Origin: an uncultured Eubacterium sp.
GTDB lineage: Bacteria; Bacillota; Clostridia; Lachnospirales; Lachnospiraceae
DNA: 64,000 nucleotides
Assembly: GCA_947385775.1 (NCBI GenBank)
Contig: CANDMI010000008.1
Location: 1 to 64,000 of the forward strand
Direction: 5' to 3'
A model generated the notes under the pieces. It did no database searches. It saw only the letters and a list, made by a program, of their open reading frames with translations, and had not been told where the DNA came from. The position numbers and the translations under genes are program-made. Positions 39,238-45,249 of this stretch are shown one piece after another; the stretch's first letter is position 1, and each line of letters starts with the position of its first letter.

Positions 39238-39783
39238 ATGAGTAAGCTGGATAAATTAAGCGTTTTTATTAGCCTTGTGTTAAGGCATAAACCGGATGCG
39301 GCTGGAATCGTTTTAGATGAGCATGGATGGGCAAACGTCGAAGAGCTGATAAGTGGCGTCAATCGTACGGGACGAAGGATTGATCTGTCAATTCTAAAAG
39401 AGATCGTCAAAACTGATAAAAAGAGACGATACAGTTTTAATGAGGATGAATCATTGATCCGGGCAAATCAGGGCCATAGCATTCCTGTAGATTTGGAATT
39501 AAAGGAGCAAGAGCCGCCAGAATTTTTATACCATGGAACGGCGGAGCGGTTTTTAGCGGATATAATGTCTGAAGGCTTAAAGCCTATGAGCCGGTTATAT
39601 GTGCATCTTTCATATGACGTGGAAACAGCGCAAAAGGTTGGCAAACGGCATGGCAAGCCTGTGATTTTGGAAGTGCACAGCGGATGGATGAAGCGGGATG
39701 GAATACCGTTTTATCTTTCTGAAAATGACGTATGGTTGACGAAAAAGGTGGATGTAAAATATTTGCGGATAAAAAGTTTATAA
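39238..39783 (+). CDS. kptA: RNA 2-prime-phosphotransferase KptA/Tpt1
   Basis: 181 residues, full length. LSVFISLVLRHKPDAAGIVL at the start, RYSFNEDESLIRANQGHS, the LYHGTAERF NAD-binding segment and the C-terminal LTKKVDVKYL are all present. Tpt1 enzymes transfer the 2-prime-phosphate of spliced RNA to NAD, yielding ADP-ribose 1,2-cyclic phosphate; the bacterial substrate is unclear because the tRNA splicing that makes it is absent. AGGAGGACGTT precedes the start. It sits in a region of mobile-element debris. Confidence 0.93.
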   Translation: MSKLDKLSVFISLVLRHKPDAAGIVLDEHGWANVEELISGVNRTGRRIDLSILKEIVKTDKKRRYSFNEDESLIRANQGHSIPVDLELKEQEPPEFLYHGTAERFLADIMSEGLKPMSRLYVHLSYDVETAQKVGKRHGKPVILEVHSGWMKRDGIPFYLSENDVWLTKKVDVKYLRIKSL

Positions 39784-39927
39784 TTCGTATGGTTAACTTA
39801 AAAAATAGCTGGATTTATCAAAAAAAAGAATGCTTCATACGTGCGTTAAAGCAGTCATGAAAACATGGAAAAGCAGGAAAATGCAGTTGTTTTGGTCGAG
39901 GGAGCTTCTATTTTTCATGCAAATGGG

Positions 39928-39966
39928 CAGGTAGCCGGCAGACAATTGGCAACCTGTTTATTTTTG
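39928..39966 (+). terminator. Terminator downstream of kptA
   Basis: CAGGTAGCC (39928-39936) and GGCAACCTG (39948-39956) pair with one mismatch, followed by TTTATTTTTGTT. It overlaps the stop of the convergent XRE gene. Confidence 0.6.
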
Positions 39967-40305
39967 TTATTCTAAATAAGGTATTATTTCTGTTATGAAT
40001 TTTTCAATAAGAACAAGCTGATTATAGTTCAGTGTTTTTAATTGGGAATATATTTCTGTCAGCGTTTCATCTGTGTTTACAGAAGTATCCGGTTTAATGT
40101 CGATAATCTTTTCTATGCCAATGTGGAAAATAGAACACAGTGCTGCGATTTTTTCAATCGTAAAATTGCGTTCGCCACGTTCGAGCTGTGAGTAATATTG
40201 TGCGTCCAGGCCCAATTGTTCAGCAAGCTGTTCCTGGGTCATGTTGTTTAACAGGCGGTATTTTTTTATATTTTGTGATATCGAGCTATTTAGGTCATTT
40301 TTCAT
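39967..40305 (-). CDS. XRE-family transcriptional regulator
   Basis: 112 residues. The N-terminal helix-turn-helix (ISQNIKKYRLLNNMTQEQLAEQLG, YYSQLERGERNFTIEKIAAL) is followed by a helical C-terminus (LKTLNYNQLVLIEKFITEII), probably for dimerisation. AGGAGGAATC precedes ATG 40305; the reading from 40332 adds unlikely residues. Upstream direct repeats may be its operator. Confidence 0.87.
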   Translation of the reverse strand: MKNDLNSSISQNIKKYRLLNNMTQEQLAEQLGLDAQYYSQLERGERNFTIEKIAALCSIFHIGIEKIIDIKPDTSVNTDETLTEIYSQLKTLNYNQLVLIEKFITEIIPYLE

Positions 40306-40362
40306 TATGATTCCTCCTGTAGACAGTATCATCTTATGAAAAGCAAAAATGAAGCGATGATT

Positions 40363-40396
40363 TGCTATATATACTATTGCAAAATGCTACATATAC
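40363..40396. promoter_or_regulatory. Direct repeat TGCTAyATATAC, possible XRE operator
   Basis: TGCTATATATAC (40363-40374) and TGCTACATATAC (40385-40396) lie 22 bp apart, two helical turns, on the upstream side of the XRE gene at 39967-40305. Confidence 0.45.
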
Positions 40397-40463
40397 AATA
40401 AGCGAATGATTCATATAGCGGCGTTTTTTCTTTGAAGCAAAAATAAGCAATACAGAGAGAATA

Positions 40464-40964
40464 ATGACAAGTAATCTGGACTTAGAAGCGCTGGCATCCA
40501 TCTTGTACAAACAGGAGTTTTATGGTAGTGTGAAGGTGCAAAAGAGAAAGAAAAGGCAGGTGGGGATATTGACAGTATCGGAACGACAGCATCAGGAAGA
40601 TTTGCAGCGTTTACGGGATTTGCGCCCGATTGACGATGATTTTATGCGTTGTCTTTTCAAAGCTAACATTCCACTGGCAGAACTTGTGTTGCGCATTATT
40701 ACAGATAAGCCGGATTTGAAAGTTACCCGCTGTGAAATGCAAAAGGATATGAAAAGGCTGGCCGGGGCGCGTTCCAATGCGCTGCGCAGGACGGCAGGGA
40801 CACGAATGGTCACGTCCGGTGTTCCGGTGTCCACCGTTGCCCAGATACTGGGACATACAGACGTGGAATCCTCAAAACGGTATATATCACTGGATACGGA
40901 AAGTCTCAGAGGATGCTGCCTGAATCTCGGCACGATGCATACGCGGAAGGAGGGGCTGTCATGA
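40464..40964 (+). pseudogene. Chimera of an Rpn-like N-terminus and a tyrosine recombinase C-terminus
   Basis: An open frame of 166 residues. Residues about 35-105 (LRPIDDDFMRCLFKANIPLA, LRIITDKPDL, QKDMKRLAGAR) match the start of the Firmicutes PD-(D/E)XK transposase-like family. From residue 106 it reads SNALRRTAGTRMV, VAQILGHTDVESSKRYISL: box II of a tyrosine recombinase with Arg, His and Tyr. A deletion seems to have fused two unrelated genes in frame. Its TGA overlaps the ATG of the next integrase (ATGA), the native overlap of tandem recombinases, so the second half is in its original place. Confidence 0.7.
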
Positions 40965-41642
40965 CGTATTCCTTTAACAGCGGTTTTGCGGATGATATCC
41001 GGGGCATGATGGAATGGCGGGGAGTGCTTGGGTATACAAAGTCATGCTACATGCAGCAGATGAGGGATTTCGACTGTTACTGCCGAGAAAAGTTTCCGGA
41101 GGTTCGTATCCTTACACTGTAAGTGGCATTACCTTATCTGGAGCTTCTGCGGGAACGCAGGGAGCGGAGGCCTCCATATATCATGAGCGATGAGGAATGC
41201 AGACGCTTTTTCGAGGCAGCTGAAAATTATCCGTATGATAAATGGAATCCGCTCCTTTCTTACACGGTGGCTGTCTTTTTCAGGCTCCACAAACAGGAAC
41301 CGGAAAGCGCACAGGGCCGCAAGCATCCAGAACCTTTTCCATAAATGCAGGGAAATGGCAGGGAACTTGGATGGGCTTTCATACTGCACTCCTTATATCC
41401 TGCGCCATAACTTCGCAACCCGCACAATTACCGGATGGATGAAGGAAGGGAAAGACTTCAGCCAGTACATGTCATATCTCAGCGATTACATGGGACACGA
41501 GACTTTCCGTGAGACATGCTATTACCTCCACCTTATGCCAGAACGGATTTCCCACATGGGCTGTACGGATATTTCCGGCATTATCGCGGAGGCGCCCCAT
41601 GAACAATCCGAATCTCATAAAGCTGCTCGCATTCCGCAATGA
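40961..41642 (+). pseudogene. Second tyrosine recombinase, disrupted
   Basis: From ATG 40961 an N-terminal SAM-like core-binding region reads SFNSGFADDIRGMMEWRGVL and meets TAA at 41120-41122. The same frame continues VALPYLELLRERRERRPPYI. After about 41275 the match moves to another frame and gives the C-terminal box YILRHNFATRTITGWM, YLSDYMGHETFRETCYYLH. The middle with the first catalytic Arg is deleted. Together with the preceding chimera it marks the remains of an element with tandem integrases. Confidence 0.75.
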
Positions 41643-41689
41643 GAGCAGCGATTTTTACCAGTAACTTTTCTTGATTTTTTATTACGGCT

Positions 41690-42120
41690 TTTTCCAAACA
41701 AACGTGTATTTATTGGCATTGGCCTCGATTTTTTTGCCATCAATAAAAACCGTTTCCCCTGAAATTTCCCCAAGATCATAAAGAAGGCTGGACATTTGCG
41801 CAAGGATTCGTTTTGCGCATGGAGCGGGAGGAGCGCTCGCCATTCATGTAAGAATACAAAACAATCTTCAGGAGAGTTCTTGGCGGAACTGCATTTATCC
41901 TTTCGTAAGCGGAATATATACTTACGATCACTAAAATTTGCCAATAATGCCGACTCACGAGCGTTGTTAACTTGAATCATATGGTAAACTTTATCGCTCG
42001 TGAGTATAAGTCAGTCAAATCCATAGTCATCACAAACGGTTTCAGTAACCGCACAGAATCATCTACCGGAATGATGGTTTCTAAATTTAAAGGAAGTTTT
42101 AGTCGATATCCTTCCCTTTG
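41690..42120 (-). mobile_element. Remnant of an IS1182-family transposase
   Basis: Pieces of one transposase are readable on the - strand in changing frames: YRLKLPLNLETIIPVDDSVR (from about 42110), AYERINAVPPRTLLKIVLY and SYMNGERSSRSM (41900-41830), then GETVFIDGKKIEANANKYTF (41755-41700), a hallmark of IS1182-type enzymes. A segment of roughly 95 bp that includes the 37-bp shared sequence interrupts it near 41915-42010, and central parts are deleted. No intact ends or inverted repeats of the IS were found. Confidence 0.72.
41971..42007. repeat. 37-bp sequence shared with 16043-16079 (inverted)
   Basis: Reverse complement of 16043-16079 with one mismatch (41996). Here it is part of a 53-bp palindromic segment with perfect 11-bp ends ACTCACGAGCG/CGCTCGTGAGT (41953-41963 and 41995-42005) inside the IS1182 remnant. 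On the - strand it encodes ILTSDKVYHMIQ and the frame continues for over 100 codons. Confidence 0.6.
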
Positions 42121-42126
42121 GAAAAC

Positions 42127-42225
42127 TTGAAAATCAAAAAACAGATACAAGCTACAGGGGAAAAAGTCAACGGATTCATTAATAAGGCGGTAGCTGAGAC
42201 GTTAGAAAAGCAAGCGGAAAAGTAA
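42127..42225 (+). pseudogene. C-terminal fragment of a ribbon-helix-helix (Arc-like) protein
   Basis: 32 codons read LKIKKQIQATGEKVNGFINKAVAETLEKQAEK and then stop. This is the typical second half of small Arc-type DNA-binding or antitoxin proteins (TGESVNGFINRAI...). The start is missing, joined to the IS1182 remnant. Confidence 0.6.
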
Positions 42226-42244
42226 TATTTCTACTTGCTTTTTT
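42206..42244 (+). terminator. Terminator at the end of the ribbon-helix-helix fragment
   Basis: AAAAGCAAG (42206-42214) pairs with CTTGCTTTT (42234-42242), continuing into a run of T to 42244. Confidence 0.6.
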
Positions 42245-42337
42245 CAGCTCTTGGCTGACGCTTATTTTTCATGGGTAAAAGAACATCAGGGCGAAGTCAC
42301 GCCAAAACCCCAGACCGGAAAAGCGTTCGCCTATCCC
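42239..42337 (+). mobile_element. Fragment of an IS66-type transposase
   Basis: The frame starting at 42239 reads FFQLLADAYFSWVKEHQ, GEVTPKPQTGKAFAYP, matching the LADAYFxWVK...TGKA stretch of the IS66 large transposase, then loses similarity. Only about 33 codons remain. Confidence 0.5.
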
Positions 42338-42392
42338 CACCCCGTAAAAGTAACGAACTGTAACCTGTTGAAATGTAAGAAAAATTTATTTA

Positions 42393-42421
42393 TTGACAGT
42401 CATGCATAAATATGATACATT
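42393..42421 (+). promoter_or_regulatory. Possible promoter of the polysaccharide locus
   Basis: TTGACA (42393-42398), 17-bp spacer, TACATT (42416-42421). The leader of about 175 nt to the loaP-like start contains a 63-codon open frame from ATG 42503 that overlaps it. No other promoter was seen for the cluster. Confidence 0.4.
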
Positions 42422-42596
42422 TGAAATATATTGCTATATCGCAAATAAGATGAATAGCGCGCCAATAATGGGGAATAATGTAACAGAAACGCAGGGATTG
42501 AAATGGAAAGGCAGAAATTACCTTTGACAGGCAAAAACGTGTATGATACATTTGAATCGCTGTCAAACAGCGTAAAAGAGAATGTGATGGTATTAG

Positions 42597-43337
42597 ATGG
42601 AAAACAAGAGAAGCAAGTTCCGTTATTATGTCCTTTACACGCCGACAGCAAAGCAGCAAAAGCTGGAAACGGTTATGAAAGAAGCATTGCCTGAGGGCAG
42701 GGGGATTGCATTTTGCCCCTGCATGGAGTGTTGGAGGCGCAATAGCGGGAAATGTGAGGTACAACCAATTTTCCCTGGTTATATCTTCATACGGTCCGAT
42801 TTGGACATGTTGGAGATACATGAATTTGTAGTAAAACACCGCAGGAAGTTTAGCACATTTATCCGGGAGCTGGGCTTAAGTGGAATGTATACGTCTGAGG
42901 ACAGACGATTTGGAGGCGGTAGGAATGATAGGCAAGAAGTTCGATACGGGCTGACGGATTTGACAGAAGAAGAAGCGGAGTTCATGGATTTCTTACTTGG
43001 CGAAGCTGGCGAAGAGAAAGTGGCGGACGGAAGGGGCGCGGAAAATGCGGCGTCCCGGGAAGGCCTGCTGAAAATGTCATACGGCTATCGCGAAGATGGG
43101 AAGTACATTGTCATGGAAGGGCCGTTGAAGGCGTATGAAAACCGGATCGCAAATGTGAACAGGCATAATAGGAAAGCGTATCTGGATTTTGAGGTCAATG
43201 GGTGTGTTGTAAAGGCTGGTTTTGAGCTGAAGCCAAAACGGCACTGGTTCCCGGAAGACAAAAATACGCCGGAGGTGTTGAGCGATGGGGCGGAAGTGGA
43301 TCTTCGGGAGTTGAAAAAAAAGATGATGGGCGGGTAG
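42597..43337 (+). CDS. loaP: NusG-family antiterminator, LoaP-like
   Basis: 246 residues. The N-terminal NGN domain (RYYVLYTPTAKQQKLETVMK, PIFPGYIFIRSDLDMLEIHE) is followed by an acidic linker and a C-terminal KOW domain (MEGPLKAYENRIANVNRHNRKAYLDF). LoaP proteins bind RNA polymerase and a leader RNA hairpin and prevent termination in long polysaccharide or natural product operons. Position as first gene of a sugar cluster of at least 20 kb fits this. A stop codon precedes ATG 42597 directly and no good ribosome site is visible. The longer linker between NGN and KOW (LLGEAGEEKVADGRGAENAA) differs from housekeeping NusG. Confidence 0.82.
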   Translation: MENKRSKFRYYVLYTPTAKQQKLETVMKEALPEGRGIAFCPCMECWRRNSGKCEVQPIFPGYIFIRSDLDMLEIHEFVVKHRRKFSTFIRELGLSGMYTSEDRRFGGGRNDRQEVRYGLTDLTEEEAEFMDFLLGEAGEEKVADGRGAENAASREGLLKMSYGYREDGKYIVMEGPLKAYENRIANVNRHNRKAYLDFEVNGCVVKAGFELKPKRHWFPEDKNTPEVLSDGAEVDLRELKKKMMGG

Positions 43338-43412
43338 TCGGTTAATTCGTTACCTTTTCCCGGATTCTGGTCATAGCGTAGGAACAGCGTGGGATGAAAA
43401 TGTAACCTGCGG

Positions 43413-43468
43413 GTGGCGAAGCTTGCCCAAACGGTGTTTTTATCTGACGCGTGGCGAAGCTATGCCCA
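43413..43468. repeat. Direct repeat GTGGCGAAGCT-(A)TGCCCA downstream of loaP
   Basis: Copy one, GTGGCGAAGCTTGCCCA (43413-43429), and copy two, with one extra A (43451-43468), lie in the 178-bp gap between loaP and the DegT gene. Each can fold a small GGCGAAGCT-based hairpin. Location suggests a possible antiterminator recognition element, but this is inference. Confidence 0.45.
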
Positions 43469-43515
43469 GTACATCGTATACAAAAACTCATTTTATTATA
43501 TATAAGGGAGCAGAT

Positions 43516-44871
43516 ATGACAGAAGTTGCGGCAAAATGCATCCGGGAACAGCCGAGGTTTCGGGGAATTAAAAAATTTGAGAAAATAATACCGCTTTTAT
43601 CGCCGGTGATGCGTGGGGATGGGGCGGAATATATAAAAAAGGTATTTGCGTCCGGAGAAAGTGGAAGCAGGCTGGAAGAAGAGATGGCTGCCTATATTGG
43701 TACGGGATACGCAGTGGCGCTTAATTCCAGCGCTGCGGCAATCCATCTTGCGTTAAAGCTTGCTGCGGAAAAAATATATGGAAGCGCGAGCGGTATTTCT
43801 ACGCCGGATGGGCTAGGAAAAGCCGGAGCATTGTTTGGCAGGCGGGTGTTCTGCCCAGACTTTGCCCCGGCAGCCGCTGTTAATCCTGTAATTTACGAAG
43901 GCGGCGAGCCGGTTTTTATTGATGCCAGCCCTGAGGATTGGTGTATGGACCCAGAAGCGCTTTCCATTGCTTTTGACAGATATCCAGATGTAAGGATTGT
44001 GATTATGTCACATGTATATGGTTTTCCGGGGCAAGTCGTTAAAGTCAGAGAAATCTGCAGGGAGCATGGAGCGGTATTGATTGAGGATGCGTCTGAAAGC
44101 CTGGGGGCAACTGTAGATGGCAGGCAGACAGGCTCCTTTGGTGATTATGGAATCCTGGGTTTTGGTCCGGATAAAATGATTGCAGGCGGCAGTGGCGGCG
44201 TGCTTCTTACCAATCATGCTTATAGCGCCAGGAAAGCAAGGTGTTGGGCCACGCAGGCACAGGCGGTGGCGCCATGGGAGCAGCATGAGGAACTGGGGTA
44301 TTCTTATCGGATGGATGATATTACGGCTGCGTTTGTCCTTGGGCAGCTATGCTGTTTACCTGAGCATATTGCAAGGAAAAAAGAGATATATGACAGATAT
44401 TTGGAAAATTTGAATGGTGATGTGATATTCCTAAACCCGGTGGGTGAGGGCACAAAGCCGAATTACCTGGTATCCTGTATGACGTCGGAAAGTAATATTA
44501 TTTTCCAGGAGACGAGGTCAGGACGGGATTATACCTATACAGATCAGCATGGTACAGCGGCGCCGATGGAAATTTATGATGCGCTGCTGTCTTTTGGCGC
44601 CCAGGCCAGCCCTGCGTATAAGCCGCTGCATATGCAGCCGATGTACCAGAATTATGATCAAATTACGCTGGATGGCAGCTTTAAAATGTATCAGGAGTCC
44701 AGCCAGGATGATTTTTGGGTGCGGTGTGATGAGGGAAAACGGATTTTTGAAAGCGGGCTGTGCCTTCCGTCTAGTATTGGGATGACGGATGAAGAGCAGG
44801 AGCGGGTGATTGAAATTGTGAATGCGTGTTTTTGTGAGAGGATGATGGATCGGGGGATATATTATGCATGA
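43516..44871 (+). CDS. DegT/DnrJ/EryC1/StrS aminotransferase, locus-proximal
   Basis: 451 residues, PLP-dependent sugar aminotransferase fold. Early segments read SGSRLEEEMAAYIGTGYAVALNSSAAAIHLAL; the cofactor Asp lies in LIEDASESLG and the PLP lysine region in GFGPDKMIAGGSGGVLLTN. It would aminate a keto nucleotide sugar. Relative to the family it has an extra 30-40 residues around 330-390 (FQETRSGRDYTYTDQHGTAA). AAGGGAG before ATG 43516 sets the start. An aminotransferase just after loaP and before the sugar transferase is a frequent Lachnospiraceae layout. Confidence 0.87.
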   Translation: MTEVAAKCIREQPRFRGIKKFEKIIPLLSPVMRGDGAEYIKKVFASGESGSRLEEEMAAYIGTGYAVALNSSAAAIHLALKLAAEKIYGSASGISTPDGLGKAGALFGRRVFCPDFAPAAAVNPVIYEGGEPVFIDASPEDWCMDPEALSIAFDRYPDVRIVIMSHVYGFPGQVVKVREICREHGAVLIEDASESLGATVDGRQTGSFGDYGILGFGPDKMIAGGSGGVLLTNHAYSARKARCWATQAQAVAPWEQHEELGYSYRMDDITAAFVLGQLCCLPEHIARKKEIYDRYLENLNGDVIFLNPVGEGTKPNYLVSCMTSESNIIFQETRSGRDYTYTDQHGTAAPMEIYDALLSFGAQASPAYKPLHMQPMYQNYDQITLDGSFKMYQESSQDDFWVRCDEGKRIFESGLCLPSSIGMTDEEQERVIEIVNACFCERMMDRGIYYA

Positions 44872-44953
44872 GTTCAAATAAAGCTTTTGCAGGGACATGA
44901 AGCAAAGGTGAAAAGATGCTTTTTTTAAGGAAAAAGATGGAAGGCTAAAAAAG

Positions 44954-45193
44954 ATGCATTATTTTTTATCATATATGAGCCTGAGAAACATAATCTCCCC
45001 TGTTACTCTTCTGATTAATGGGAAAGAAAGGGAATTTGAGAATGGAAAGACGCTTTCCAGTACAGAATTTGATACCTTTTTAATCATTGACAGGGTTGAG
45101 GCGGCACAAGGCCGACTTATCATTACGGCACATGCACAGGAGCAGGTCAGTTCATTCAATCCAGAGGAACATAATATATTTGATGGAGTGTGA
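44954..45193 (+). CDS. Small hypothetical protein
   Basis: 79 residues, no family recognised. The middle (VTLLINGKEREFENGKTLSS) and end look soluble and rich in charged residues. GGAAGG (44939-44944) is 9 nt before ATG. It fills the gap between the aminotransferase and the fused glycosyl enzyme and ends 57 bp before the latter. It could be a short regulatory protein or a remnant. Confidence 0.45.
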   Translation: MHYFLSYMSLRNIISPVTLLINGKEREFENGKTLSSTEFDTFLIIDRVEAAQGRLIITAHAQEQVSSFNPEEHNIFDGV

Positions 45194-45249
45194 CTATCTT
45201 GCGCTTGTGACAAAAAGCCATTACGGGCAATATTTGATTGGAGAAAAAG

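Noticed and set aside
39864..39974. A 36-codon frame downstream of kptA
   Set aside because: It runs through the terminator hairpin and the convergent gene end, with no ribosome site.
41953..42005. A 53-bp segment with 11-bp inverted ends as a complete miniature transposon
   Set aside because: The related copy at 16043 shares only 37 bp and lacks the right end, and the only difference is synonymous in a coding frame, so a gene fragment fits at least as well.
42503..42694. A 63-residue open frame overlapping the start of loaP
   Set aside because: Weak ribosome site and no family; it could be a leader peptide, but nothing else supports it.
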